From: Erythroxylum novogranatense | Lineage: Eukaryota; Streptophyta; Magnoliopsida; Malpighiales; Erythroxylaceae | Assembly (NCBI GenBank): GCA_029891385.1 | Contig: CM057226.1 | Span: 9,975,225-10,039,224 of the forward strand | DNA length: 64,000 nucleotides | Reading direction: 5' to 3' | In this document: positions 43,314 through 55,164 of the stretch, in pieces | Layout of the letters: every line of letters begins with the position of its first letter | How positions within the stretch are numbered: the first letter of the stretch is position 1 | Position numbers and translations under genes: made by a program | Notes under the pieces: generated by a model | What the model saw: only the letters and a program-made list of their open reading frames with translations | Database searches by the model: none | What the model was told of the DNA's origin: nothing

Positions 43314-43753
43314 GATGCAACTATCGACTAGTGCTATTAACTCGTGATGTATGCACACACATTGGGTTATCAACTCTTGATGCGTGTACATCTGACGTAC
43401 ACTACCCAATTTCGCCTCTGTCCACGTTGACCTTGAGTTTACTCAACAAATCAACGCTTCTAGTGAAAACCGACCCATTAATCCGAAAATCTTATTTCCA
43501 TGGTTCGAACATATCCGTATAGAGTGAGCTTGGGTTTACCCAACAACCCAACTCTATAAGAACTCTGGTTCTTCCCATATTAATGGAAGGCGTTAGTTTT
43601 CATATGATGTGTGAGAGTTTTCAGGTCTCATCTTCTTCTTCTCCAAGCTATAGGATTATAGTCACCATGACTAAATGGAATGATTTAAGACATTTCATCA
43701 ATCACATTGAGTCTATACCTATAATCATCCATCATCCTACCTTTGCATGTTGT

Positions 43754-43964
43754 AAGTCGACTTGTGTAAGTCGACTTATACTACTGTGTACGTATAAGTC
43801 TACTTATACCATTGTGCAAGTCGACTTATGCTATTGTGCACGTACAAGTCGACTTATACCATTGTGCAAGTTGACTTATGTGCACGAACAAGTGGACTTA
43901 TGCATGTGTAAGTCGACTTATTTGAGAATACAAGTCGACTTATGCATGTGTAAGTCGACTTATA
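43754..43964. repeat. Array of ten AAGTCGACTT palindromes
   Basis: Ten copies of AAGTCGACTT or one-base variants (AAGTCTACTT, AAGTTGACTT, AAGTGGACTT), nearly all followed by AT, spaced about 16-30 bases apart. Spacers often hold TTGTGCA or GCATGTG. Seven copies contain the GTCGAC palindrome intact. Confidence 0.93.
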
Positions 43965-45068
43965 TATGTGGAATTGCTTTCTAATTGGCTAATTTCTCAA
44001 TCCGTGCAGTTCCAATTCACAATACCAAGTGTAATATCCTTTACAATGATGTACCAATGAAACACTTTCATTATATCATGCTTACCATGTATAATCATAT
44101 TATACATGAAAAACTTGAAATTGATGAATACACTACGATTCACTTAGATTTCCAAATAATTTGATAATATCAAACTATCACCCTAAGTATCTCTAGGTAG
44201 TCTACACTTTATCAAGACTATTTCGGCACTGGTCACAAAATTTGTGACGGCCAAAACAATCAAGACAAGGCAATATACTAACGAGACGCTAATGTGACAC
44301 ATTTGACATCCGGAAATTTTTGGAAACCCAATTTCAAGAAAATCATTTTGGAAAGCATACAAAATCAATCTAACACATTTTTAATCACATTAAAAATGAT
44401 CCAAGGCATTGGAATTGAGAAAAACACAATCATTCATTCCAAACAAAACAGCTCCAGCAACTTTCTCAAAACTTCCAAGCTCTGTCTTTTGTTTGAAAAA
44501 CTCATTGAAACAATTTCAATAAATTCTGAGAAAATTACAGAGGTTACTACATGTTCACAAAATGCTTCATGAAGTTTTCCAGGATTTATTTCCATCAAAA
44601 ACTCATCCAAACTCAGAAACAAAGCCAATGTAGAATCTGTGTTCCTCAACACAGTTATTCCCAGCAGCACACAATAAATTCTCAAATAAATAGTAAATCA
44701 CCTCGAAAACCATTTTCCATTCTCATAGACATTAATAAACATCTTAGAGACATGTCAGTGAAAGAAAATCTGAAAAAATAATTTTTATAATTTATTCTCA
44801 AATTTATAAACATGCCTGTTCAAGGAATGTGCACAAACACAGCAACCAGAACATTAGGGAATAAATTAGCAAAACCATATCAAATCACATCGATAAATTC
44901 CAAACTTCCACAGACATATGAAACAACATCTTGTGAACATATCTGGGCAAGAAAATTTTGAAAAATATATTTCTATACTGAATTCGAAATTAACACAGTT
45001 AACATGCATCATCGTCACAAGTAATAGGCAGCTCCGACCTAGTTATGATTTCTTCGTTATATACGAAA

Positions 45069-45086
45069 CAAGTGGCTCTGATACCA
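45069..45086 (-). promoter_or_regulatory. copia-3 primer binding site
   Basis: Minus-strand TGGTATCAGAGCCACTTG, one base after the 5' LTR, is a full-length match to the usual initiator Met tRNA primer site. Confidence 0.92.
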
Positions 45087-45087
45087 C

Positions 45088-46904
45088 TGTAGGAAAATCC
45101 CGGTGTGTACATCACATGTACACGGTGCGAAAAACAAAAATTTTTATTCCGGGACCTTCCCGAAAGCCAGGATCCATGTGTCTATATAACAAACTCAAAC
45201 CATAACGGTCAAAGGAGACCGTCTCTAACGGTATCCACGCAGATATCGGAGAACCTAACCGGGGCAAACCCTTTGACCCGGGAATAGCTAGAACAAATTA
45301 AAGAGTGCTAGCTCTTACCTTTATCCTTGGAGAGCTATGAAAAGAAACTTGAAGAAGCTTGGAGAGGATGAAGGAGAGCTTGAAGAAGATGAAGATGATG
45401 AAGAGCTCGTTGATGAGAGAACCAATTTCTCTAAAAAGGTTTTCATAAAACCCTTTCATCTCATCTATAAACCCACGACCATCCATCCTCTTCACTCTTC
45501 GTTTAGCTATTTTGTCTTTTGTCATTTAATGTAATTGATGACAAAGCAAAAAGGAGAAGCTTCTCCTTCCTTTCCACGTAAACCACATACATATATATAT
45601 ATATATTCTTTAATTAATTAATCATATATATATATATATGTATATAACTGCTGAAGTGGTCCAGTCACACTGGGGTCGGTCCTACCGGCCTACCGGATCC
45701 CGGTATGAAAAAACTACCGGAAACCTTTTTCAGCAATATCGATGTCGCGATCTCATCGGGATATATCTCGTTCTCATCGGGATCCATTTAATTCCATTGC
45801 TCTCCATTCATTGGATCTCAGTCCAAAACTATTTTACGAATTCTCCGAGACACTCTTATGCGTGTGACTCATTAGGTTCCCGGTTATGTTGGCCACTTAA
45901 ATTAACACTTAATCTGAGCAAGTCATGAGCGGTATCTAGCAACACATCATGACCCCCAATTGACCGGAAAGTAATTGGTTTGACGAATGAACCTATATTC
46001 ATCACGAACCATATCACGAACCTTTCCATAGACAATTCCTGTGCAATTCGTCCTTTCACCATGCTATACCCCACTTGGTTATGAGTATGAGCAAAGTGTC
46101 AACTCTTACTAGAATGACTAAGTCAAATCTAGTCCAAGTGATATCAGTTCTTGTCCTGGGACTCATTACTTTATATGTCACTGAAGACACTCTTCATGAC
46201 ATACGTACTCCGGCCAGAGATTTGCAAGTAATGACCCTGACAAGAGGCCATGGGTATCATCTTCTGCTATCACAGAAGTGGTGAATTCTCTATTGGCTAC
46301 TTAATTACCTTCGAATACCTCAAGATGTACCCAATCACCACCCTATGAGCGACCTATGTAAGGCAACAAGGAATGGAGTCAAAGTACAGAATCAGTATCC
46401 AAGATATCCTTGAGTACCTCAAGTCTAAGGATATTTGCACCATTGCTATGATGAGATTAACACTGACATTAGAATAGGACATCCATGTGATGATCTCATA
46501 GCAGGTCATCCAATGTACTTACTACCTCTAGTAAGCATTCACATCTCAACCCTAAATATCCCATATTTACAGCTTCGAGATCCACCGCTGATCAAATCAA
46601 GGAGCTTGAGATGTGCTAGTCTCCGGATTACCGATGTCCAGCCAGAATCCTATGACTAGGATAATTTAGATATCGACATAATCGCATATGATAGGAATCT
46701 CAGTAGTATGATCACATCATAATTTCCTTCATGCTATGTCATATATCATGGACTTCATTAATTTGCTTATAGATCAATATCCATTCATAAATAATGAACA
46801 TCAAAGTAATGAAATATGCCTTTCTTTATTTATTCATAAAGTCTGTACACAACTTTGTACAAAAACGTGCTAAAGGCGATTGCCTTTAGGGCACTACTCT
46901 AACA
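45088..46904 (-). repeat. copia-3 5' LTR
   Basis: 1817 bp, nearly identical to 37603-39464 apart from the microsatellite and scattered changes. Confidence 0.93.
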
Positions 46905-48697
46905 GGATACACTCCGAAAGATATCTCCACCCAATAGTGTCATATGCTTTGAACAAATCAATCTTCATAGCACAACTATCTACCCTCTTACCAGAATGGT
47001 ACTCCCCCAACAATTCCTGTAGCAACAAAATATGGTCCCCAATGCTGCGTGAAGGAAGAAACGCTCCTTGAGCACCACTGACAATTTCAGACAAAATACC
47101 CTTCAGCCGATCGGCCAGAAGAGACGCAATCTCCTTGTAGACCGTATTGCAACAAGAAATCGGCCGAAAATCTGAAACTCGATCAGGTCTCTCCTTTTTA
47201 GGAATGAGACAAATATAAGTGGCATTAATCTCCTTTAGCATTTTCCCTGAAGAAAAGAACTCTAAGACCGCTTCCGTGAAAAGTTGCCCCGTAATATTCC
47301 AGGTTTGTTGAAAGAAACCAGCCGAAAACCCATCTGGCCCCGGGGATTTGGAACTATGCAACCGAAATAGAGCCTCCTTAACTTATAGGGCAGTAAAAGG
47401 GGCAGTTAGCAATTCTAAGCGATCCCGGCTGAGAGTAACATCCAGTACATCTCAAACTCCAAATCCAGTCCCCGAGTCAACACTAGTACCCATAAGCCGA
47501 ACAAAGAACTCTCTAACCCGAGTGACAACATCTTCCTGACCCCTAACCATCTGACCATTCTCATCTATAAGATCCGTAATGGTGTTAATGTTTCGACGAC
47601 CCAAAATGGCCGCATGAAAAAATTTGGTGTTGCAATCACCTTCCTTAATCCACGTTTGTCTTGATTTCTAATGGGCAATAGAATCGCTCAGCTTAAGCTC
47701 CTCCTGATATTGATGTAAGCTCTCAACCTCAAGAACTCGAAGTTTTTCATTCTGGGGGTCAAGGTAGCACTTCTCCTGGACTACTACCAGTCGCCTACCC
47801 AACTCCTGAACATCCCAATTATAACTGATACTAAACCTCTTGATTGCTGACTTGGCCAATCTCAACTTCTGCATCAACTGAAACGCTTTAAACCCCTGAA
47901 CCTCCGCCCTCCAAACCTGCCCCAACATTTCCATAAAACCCTCCACCCTAAGAAGACCATTAAAGAATCGAAAAGGAGCCCCAGATCTACGGCAACCACT
48001 GGAATGCTGAACAATGATAGGAGAGTGATCTGAACAACTAGGTTCTCCAAACACCGCGGAGTCATTCGAAAAAGTGCGTAACCACTACTGATTAACCAAA
48101 GCCCTATCCAATTTTTTCCGAATGAACAAGTTACCTTTCTGTTTATTTTCCCACGTGAACCACCTGCCACTACCTCTAAGATCAAGGAGAGTCGTATGCC
48201 TAAAGAAGTGTTGAAGCTCTCGACCTGCACCGCCATGAAAAACCACCCCACCTTCAACCTCTGTCGAATTAAGACAACAATTGAAATCCCCAGCAACTAG
48301 CCACGGATCCTGAAGACCAAGCTGGAAATCTTGTAGTTCTCTCCATAAGACATCCCGTTGGAATGCAAAATTTGAGGCATAAACAAGAGTTACCAAAACC
48401 CGACCCTGTCCAAAGATTGTACACTGCAAATGTATGAACTGGTCTCCCATCTTGAGTACTTGGACAGCCACTTGTTGCTCATTATACCAACACATAATCC
48501 TCCCATTATAATGGTGGGCATGATTGGAGATGAAGCTCCAATGAGGCCCCAAAAAACCTAAGTCCCTACACTTCGACGGATCTTTTCGTTTCAAGTAATC
48601 CTACCAAACAAGGATGAGAATCAGCCACCAACTGCTTAACCATCAACTTCTTGTGGGAAGCATTCAACCCCCTCGTATTCCAAATTAAAAACGACAT
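46905..48697 (-). pseudogene. LINE ORF2, N-terminal half (endonuclease, RT start)
   Basis: ATG at 48695-48697 gives MSFLIWNTRGLNASHKKLMV, the usual plant L1 start, just after the ORF1 stop. A frameshift near 48590 leads to CRDLGFLGPHWSFISNH, then the apurinic-type endonuclease motifs WLVAGDFNCCLNSTEVEGG and CSDHSPIIV. The stretch HSSKSPGPDGFSAGFFQQTW starts the RT, followed by YICLIPKKERPDRVSDFRPI, SRSIGDHILLLQELL and MKIDLFKAYDTIGWRYL. From 48594 the frame is single, with nonsense codons at 48085, 47668 and two more near 47500 and 47380. It is cut at ECI by copia-3 and resumes at 37602. Confidence 0.92.
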
Positions 48698-48698
48698 A

Positions 48699-50141
48699 TT
48701 AAAAAAGGCACTCCGGGGACATTACCCCTTTGTGCTTTTTTTTCTTGGTTTTCTTCTTCACAATAGTTTTCTTAACTATTTCACCTGAAGGAGGACTGAG
48801 CTCCAGCGGTTGCTCACTCACCGTCCCAACGCATGAACTAGGAACAGCTATAAAGTCTCCCACCTGCTGACTTACACTCACCTCTCGAGCTCCACTGGCA
48901 CCACTAACCAAGATCTCTCCCACTATGAAAGGGGTCTGCTCTCGAGGAGGAGTAGCGCAACTACTAACCCCCTGACCAACCTCTACCACAAGTCCAGTTT
49001 TCAGACCACCAACGGCCGGAGACTGAGTAGGAGAGCTACACAAAAGTGGCTGCTGACTAGGCGTAGCCTCACCCACACTAGCAAGCTGTTCGACCGGCCC
49101 TCCCGGCCTTAAATCAGCGCTCCCTGCCACCAAACACTGGTTGCCCTGAACGTGAACCTGCCCCTCCTGGCTCCTGTCAACCCGATCCAAATCATCAAAC
49201 CAACCAGTTTTAAAAACTCTCCTCGTGGCAACCCACTTACGTCCAACCGATTTTGGCTTCCACGGATAAGAAACCGCAATACTATCACACAATATCTCCC
49301 CATTCTCATCAAGTCGTTTAATTGACAAACTATCAGGCAACGCAATATCCTTAGGAAACTCAATACAAATCTTAGCATAGCCTATGCGGTCCATCGCCGT
49401 TGTCTGTGAATCCATACAAAGTGGCTTACCTATGCCACTAGCCAAATGGCTCAAACCATCAACTGTCCAATACTCCATCGGTAAATCATGAAACTGGACC
49501 CAAAGAGGAATAGCCTCAATGGCTCCCTTGTCAACACCCATACCAGGTCTCCACTGCCGAAGAAACAAGGGTTGATCCCCAATATGCCATGGCCCTTGCT
49601 CTAGAATTTCTCCGAGGTTAGAGCTCGGAGCAAACTTGAAAAACATTGACCCATCTCCCCGAAACATAGCCTTTTAAAAGCCTTTTTTTCCCCACCGACC
49701 GCGTGCCCATGCACTGACCACCGGAAAAGCAACTCTTTTAGACCAGAAGAAGCCCACCAATGCATTGGACCAAGCACGAGCCCCTGCATGGAGCAGCTCT
49801 ACCGGAGGGGACACTATCCCGTCCTGCATCACATTTGGGTAATAACGAAGTTTCCCAACATTCGTCGGTTTGGCCACCACTTTGCTCCACGATCCAAGGC
49901 CCACTTGCGATTGAACACGGAGCGAACCTTCCTCTCCCTCTACTGACGCCGACAAGTCAGCCTTAGCCACCACCGACGATAATGGGGGAAAAGCTCCCAC
50001 CGCCATCGACGATTCACGGCCCACCGACGAGTGAACACAGATCTCACCTTCCTCCACCTCTATCGACGCCGGTAGACCAGCCTTAGCCACCACCGTCGAC
50101 AAAGGGGGAAAAGCTCCCCCCGCCATCGACGATTCACCCAT
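48699..50141 (-). pseudogene. LINE ORF1 (DUF4283-type) with one stop
   Basis: Starts MGESSMAGGAFPPL at 50141. A 40-residue unit is duplicated in tandem at the N-terminus. Then come WSNALVGFFWSKRVAF, a TAA at 49674-49676, and in the same frame FRGDGSMFFKFAPSSNLG, EQGPWHIGDQPLFLRQW, AIPLWVQFHDLPMEYWT, GIGKPLCMDSQT and RIGYAKICIEF, which is the DUF4283 RNA-binding region of plant L1 ORF1. The C-terminal part is Pro/Ser-rich and ends in a basic run (KKTIVKKKTKKKKHKG). ORF1 ends TAA at 48699-48701, with ORF2 ATG one base further on. Only the one stop breaks it. Confidence 0.88.
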
Positions 50142-50238
50142 CAGGGGTGAGCTTCAAGGGTCCTAAGAGGGACCCTGGAAATGACAGAAAACTCTAAGGT
50201 CAAAGGACAAGGATAGGGCAGTCAAAAGGAAAACAAGG
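50142..50238 (-). other. LINE 5' untranslated region (part)
   Basis: Between the ORF1 start and the CACTA end. It may continue at 61825, where purine-rich sequence of similar kind follows the CACTA element. Confidence 0.55.
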
Positions 50239-50990
50239 CACTACAAGAAAATTTGGTTTCAGTAACCAAATTCTCAGCAACTATAGTAAAATGGTTGCTA
50301 ATTATATATATTTTGCAACAAAAAATTATTTGGTTGCAATATATAAGTTACGTATATTTTTTACCAACCAATCAATACTTGGTGGCTATAGATGGTCACC
50401 AAAACTTACAATTCATGGATAATAATATAACGACCAAATTTCACAATTTTAGCGACAACTTTAATGATCGCTATAGAAAATTATTATTAACAACCAAATT
50501 AACAACCAACTATTGAGTGGTCACTACAAGTATTTCAAATTTTCCATTAGCAACCAATAAATTTAGTTGCTAAATATACATGACTTCTTTACTTTACAGC
50601 AATCATAGTAAAATGGTTGCTAATTATATACATTTTGCAACCAAAAATTACTTGGTTGCAATATACAAGTTACGTATATTTTTTACCGACCAATCAATAC
50701 TTGGTGGCTATAGATGGTCACTAAAACTTATAATTCATGGATAATAATATAACGGCCAAACTTAACAATTTTAGCAACAACTTTAATGGTCGCTATAGAA
50801 AATTATTATTAACAACCAACTTAACAACCAACTATTGAGTGGTCGCTATAAATATTTCAAATTTTCTATTAGCAGCGAATAAATTTGGTTGCTAAATTTA
50901 CATGACTTCTTTACAGCAACCACATTATATGATTGCTAAAGAAGTATTTATAGCAACAAAATGAGTATTACAAAAATGTTAAAACTTAAA
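50239..50990. repeat. CACTA left end with subterminal repeats
   Basis: Motifs GGTTGCTAA, TTGGTTGC, AGCGAC and AACAACCAA recur many times in both orientations. A tandem duplication of about 322 bp covers 50270-50915 (ATGGTTGC at 50291 and 50613). Confidence 0.9.
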
Positions 50991-51019
50991 ACCTTTCTTT
51001 AGTGAGAAGTGCAAAACGG

Positions 51020-51739
51020 ATGGTTAATTGTATCGAGTTTAATACCGATCGGTATTTAAAATGTCAGCTAGTACCAAAAATTTTAAAAAATTGGGAAACT
51101 TTTTTTTTTAATTTTAAAAAAATTTAAACTCTCCTTTCCTCCCTCCTACCTTTCCTTCCCCTCTTTTTCAAAATTTTTAACTAGTTATTTTATTTACTTT
51201 AACTTTTATAATTGTTGTGATTTTTAATTTTAAAATAAAATAAATATTTTTATTACTAATAATAATTATAAATTAAACAAAACTTTAAAATAAATTATTT
51301 TTATTTAAATTTATTTTAATAAAATATAATATTTATTAATAAAAATTTTATTTTTTAATAAATAATTTAAAAATTATTATTTATAAACTAATATTTTTTA
51401 TATTTTTATTATGAAATCAAAATTTATTTGAAATTTTTATATTTTAAAATATATTATAAATTTAATTATATTTATTAATAATTATTAAATTAATTTTATA
51501 AATTAAATTAAAATTGTGATTATTATTTATTATTATGATTTTTGAGACATGGTTAAAAATATAAAGTACAACTGTACAATATGACAATTAAATATTTTGT
51601 AATTTTGAAAAATTCATGAACTATTTTATAAATTTTAAAAAAATTGAAACAGTATCCAGTATTAGCAGAATGCATCTGATATAAAGAAATGATTAGAACT
51701 TAATCGGTACTAAATCCGAAGACAGTATTCTTAACATTG
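51020..51739 (-). mobile_element. ACCGGTACGG-family short element, copy 1
   Basis: In reverse it begins CAATGTTAAGAATACTGT and continues GTACCGATTAAG, then TAAAATTTATAAAATAGTTC, CATATTGTACAGTTGTAC, an AT-rich core and a pyrimidine-rich block (CCTCCTACCTTTCC on the + strand). Collinear with 61974-62775. Non-coding. Confidence 0.7.
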
Positions 51740-52269
51740 GTTGGACCACACTTAAATCTAAGTTTTTAAAATAAAGTTTAAATTTAATTCAAAATTCAAT
51801 CAATTTAAACTAAATCTATTAATTTTGAACTAAATTCAAAATAAACGCCTTCCTTTGGTTTAAGTGATGATAACTCATGTTTTAATGTAAATATTAGTCG
51901 ATTAATTATTTAATTTTGAGTTATTAATTTATTAATTATTTATAAATTTTGTTTTAAGTGAAAATGGTAAGCTTACAAGGGCCTGAATCAACTGTCTTAT
52001 GAAAGATTAAGAAAAGAATCATATTTTAGGTACAGACTTATGGGAACAAGGTCCATTTCTGTTAAAAATTGAAACAGGCCATGAACAACAAAAACAGAGT
52101 CCAATTGTCTCGCAAGACATTTCAATCCATTTTTTTATTTTTAAATTAATTTTGTTACTACATAAATGTATTAATTTATTAAATAATTTATACAAAACAC
52201 GTAATTTATAAATTAACAAAGTGGATAATTTGTGAAAAATAAAATAAGATTATAAAAATTTGTCTTGGG
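51740..52269. other. Non-coding AT-rich stretch in the CACTA element
   Basis: No gene or recognised repeat seen. Confidence 0.5.
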
Positions 52270-52821
52270 CATTGTTTATAATTTCGTACCATACCGACCG
52301 GTACATACTGTTCCGGCCTAAAACCGCTACCAATACGGGTGTAGGTGGTACCAGTGAAAAATACCAGTCGGTATCTGGCAATTTCGGTTGTACCGTCCGG
52401 TATTTAAAATACCGGTCAAATACCGGCCGGTATTCAAAATACCAGTCAAATACCGGTTGGTACCGAAAATTTTAAAAAATTGGGGGACTTTTTTGCAAAA
52501 TTTTCAAAATTTCCCTCCCTCCCTCCTACCTCTCCTTCCCCCCTTTTTTCAAAGTTTTTAAAATAATAATAAATATTTTATTACTAATAATAATTGTAAA
52601 TTAAATAAAACTTAAAAATAAATTATTTTTAATTTTATTACTAATAAATTATTTTATTTTAATATTTTATATAATATTTATTGATGATGATGATGCTAAT
52701 AATAAAAATAATAATAATAAGAAGAAGAAGAAGAAGAAGAAGGAGGAGGAGGAGGAGGAGGAGAAGAAGAAGATAATTAATTATGTATAATATTTATAAT
52801 CATAATAATAATACTTACAAT
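52270..52821 (-). mobile_element. ACCGGTACGG-family short element, copy 2 (partial)
   Basis: The end ATTTCGTACCATACCGACCGG and several ACCGG-containing repeats (for example AAATACCGGCCGGTATT) fit the right terminus of the family in reverse. The same pyrimidine block (CTCCCTCCTACC) follows at about 52515. The other terminus is missing and a (GAA)n/(GGA)n run at 52721-52773 replaces it. Confidence 0.6.
52721..52773. repeat. (GAA)n(GGA)n(GAA)n microsatellite
   Basis: Trinucleotide run, GAA then GGA then GAA. Confidence 0.95.
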
Positions 52822-53206
52822 CAATGTTATGAATACCGTACCGGGTTTGGTACCGGATTGGGTTTCAAACGAACAGTATTTGCATTCGTCGTAACTAAAT
52901 ACCGCTTTGGGTAATTTTAAATATATAAAATAGTCCCTAAATTTTTAAAATTGCAAAATAGTCCATATTAGTATATTATGCAGTTATATCAGATACTTTA
53001 CTAGTTTCTCGATTACATCAACCATGCTTTCAAAATCGTAATAGTAAATAATAATGACAATTAATATGAAATAAGTCAAAAACAATAATTTTAAATATTT
53101 TACATATAAATAATAACCACAATTAATATAAACAAAGACAATTATCATCATACACACATCAAATTAAGAATAATACAAAGTATTTAAAATATTACAAATT
53201 AACTCT

Positions 53207-53240
<34 letters not shown>

Positions 53241-53265
53241 GAATAAGAATAAGGATAAGAATAGA

Positions 53266-53311
<46 letters not shown>

Positions 53312-53655
53312 GTACAAATTTTATAATGATAATTAATACTTAATAATAATAATAAGATAATTAATTTGGTATAATAAAATTAATAATTTTAAAAATAGTA
53401 AGTAGAAAATTTATAACAATAGTTAATAATAATAAAAATAATTAATAATAAAATAATAAATACTATTATTATTATTATTAACAGTAAATAATAATAATAA
53501 TAATAATAAATAAATAAATAAATAAATAAATAATAAATAAATAAATTAATAATAATAAGAACTGTACGTAAATAAAATTCACCTATACCTATACCATACC
53601 GGAACGGTATGTTCCTGCCGGAACCGACCGGTAAGGTAAGAAATTCACAATATTG
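52822..53655 (+). mobile_element. ACCGGTACGG-family short element, copy 3
   Basis: Starts CAATGTTATGAATACCGTAC with GGTACCGGATTGGGTTTC. The matching right end near 53590-53640 has ACCATACCGGAACGGTATG and GGAACCGACCGG. The interior is mostly (AAT)n and (TAAA)n microsatellite (53209-53310 and 53490-53560). Confidence 0.65.
53209..53310. repeat. (AAT)n microsatellite
   Basis: Two long AAT runs separated by a GAATAAGAATAAGG segment. Confidence 0.95.
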
Positions 53656-55084
53656 GGTCAACTTGTGAAACCTTTTAATTATTAAAAGGGGGAATTATAA
53701 ATAAAATTGAGAAAATTGGTAATTTTATTGATTGGTGTTATTATATAAAATATAATAATTTAATAAAGCAATTAATTTACTATTATATTAAACTAATAAC
53801 ATTATTTTTAATCGTGGTTAAATGTGTCATATAAAATAATTGAATTCAATTATAATATTATTGGATTTGTTCAAACAATGTAATTGAATTTAATTTTAAT
53901 ATTCTGGATTTATTTCAAATAGTGAAAATTGAATTCAATTCAATCTCATTAATACAATTGAATTCAATTCGTTAATAAATTCAATTGAAGGTTTCAAACA
54001 AAGTGTTATTGTAATCGCTCTATATGCGCACGAAATATAAAAGCACAAAGCAATAATTGACCTTTGATCAAACAGACTGATGGGTAATGGAATCAGTGAG
54101 AATCGGAGTGGTGGTGGTGAGAAGAGGAGGAACTCAAATACGTGAATGGAACTTTAAAATTTTCTATACTTCTAAAATTTTAAATTTATAATAAAATAAA
54201 TATAATATAATATATTTTAAAACAACACGTTGAATGGAACTCAAATACGTGAAGATGGGATTGACATTATTTGGTACAGCCGCATAACATTTATGTTTAG
54301 GAAACCTCTGGACAGCTATCTACTAAAAAGGTGCCATATCTATTAATTTATTGGCATTTTACATTATAAAACTCATAATTGAAATACACTATAGTTTTAC
54401 TATAGAAATATACACATATTACTTTCAACATCTTTTTATAAATTATAAGAAGTTATTAAGGGGTAATGACAATATAGCAATCATTGGTTTGACATTTTTA
54501 TGCAATACCTTTGTTAAACCTGAGGATTGTTGACTTGACTCCAAGTCTCCAAGTGGAAGAAAGTAATATCTCGCTTGTTGAATTATATTACTGAAAAAGG
54601 TTATAATTTAATAGTAATCGATTTAATAATCACCTAGTGGATCCTAACAGTAAACGACGAAAAGTCAAAGAGTTAAATTAAACCGGTTAATTTTTATTTA
54701 ACAGCCTTTTTTAATTAAACTTCAATTAATAAAGATGATCTCTTTTCTTAATAATATTTTAAATTCTTTAATTTTATTCAATCTTTGTTATATACTGTTT
54801 TATAATGATCCAATATCGCTTAAATCTTTAAACCTTAAACTTTTATCTTATCGATTTAATTTTCGATTCAATTTTAAAATTCTTTTAAAACCATTTCTTT
54901 TGTATTAAAAGCGATGAATCGATTTATTATTAATTTTCTAGTTTATATTTTAAATTGTATTAGATAAATTTTAATTTTTGATAATATGATAAAATGAGAT
55001 TACAAAATAAAGTCTTATAACTTAATAATAATTTTTTAAATACAATTTTGTTACTTACAATTCAATGATAGGTTAATTTGGGCT
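53656..55084. other. Non-coding AT-rich stretch in the CACTA element
   Basis: No gene seen. Near 53815-53995 there is repeated GAATTCAATT sequence. Confidence 0.5.
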
Positions 55085-55164
55085 TGAGTCGGTCGGTTGG
55101 GTCAATGGGTCATGAAATTAAAACAAAATCCTCAAAACCCTGTTCCTTCGATTCACTGCTTGCT

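Larger units (their letters stand above)
42977..45068 (-). other. copia-3 long leader, no gene
   Basis: Untranslated region of about 2 kb between primer site and gag. It holds a 90 bp tandem duplication (43134-43313) and the palindrome array (43754-43964). The part from 44000 to 45068 is AT-rich with nothing recognised. Confidence 0.7.
37603..46904 (-). mobile_element. Ty1/copia LTR retrotransposon (copia-3), 9.3 kb
   Basis: LTRs are 45088-46904 (5', 1817 bp) and 37603-39464 (3', 1862 bp), starting TGTTAGAGTAGTGCCCTAAA and ending TTTTCCTACA on the minus strand. Target duplications on the + strand are GCATA (37598-37602) and GGATA (46905-46909), one change. Primer site 45069-45086, purine tract 39465-39474. 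Gag carries a large internal deletion and pol has stops. LTRs are very alike apart from a microsatellite, so it is a recent arrival within the LINE. Motif style is that of the Tork/Angela-like copias (tentative). Confidence 0.95.
35666..50238 (-). mobile_element. L1-type LINE, split by copia-3
   Basis: Minus-strand non-LTR retrotransposon. Its tail is the T run 35666-35674 (a 9-base poly(A) on its own strand). A 3' UTR, ORF2 (RNase-like C-terminal zf-RVT, RT, endonuclease) and ORF1 (DUF4283) follow towards 50141. Copia-3 occupies 37603-46904. Without it the LINE would be about 5.3 kb, a normal plant L1 size. A CACTA element begins at 50239 in or next to its 5' end, so the true 5' end may lie beyond 61824. 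Confidence 0.9.

Noticed and set aside
43754..43964. CRISPR-like array of palindromic repeats
   Set aside because: The repeat is only 10-12 bases, the spacers are irregular and partly repeated, and the setting is a plant retrotransposon leader.
43583..43984. 133-residue open frame rich in KSTC/VDLC repeats
   Set aside because: It is created by the AAGTCGACTT motif array.
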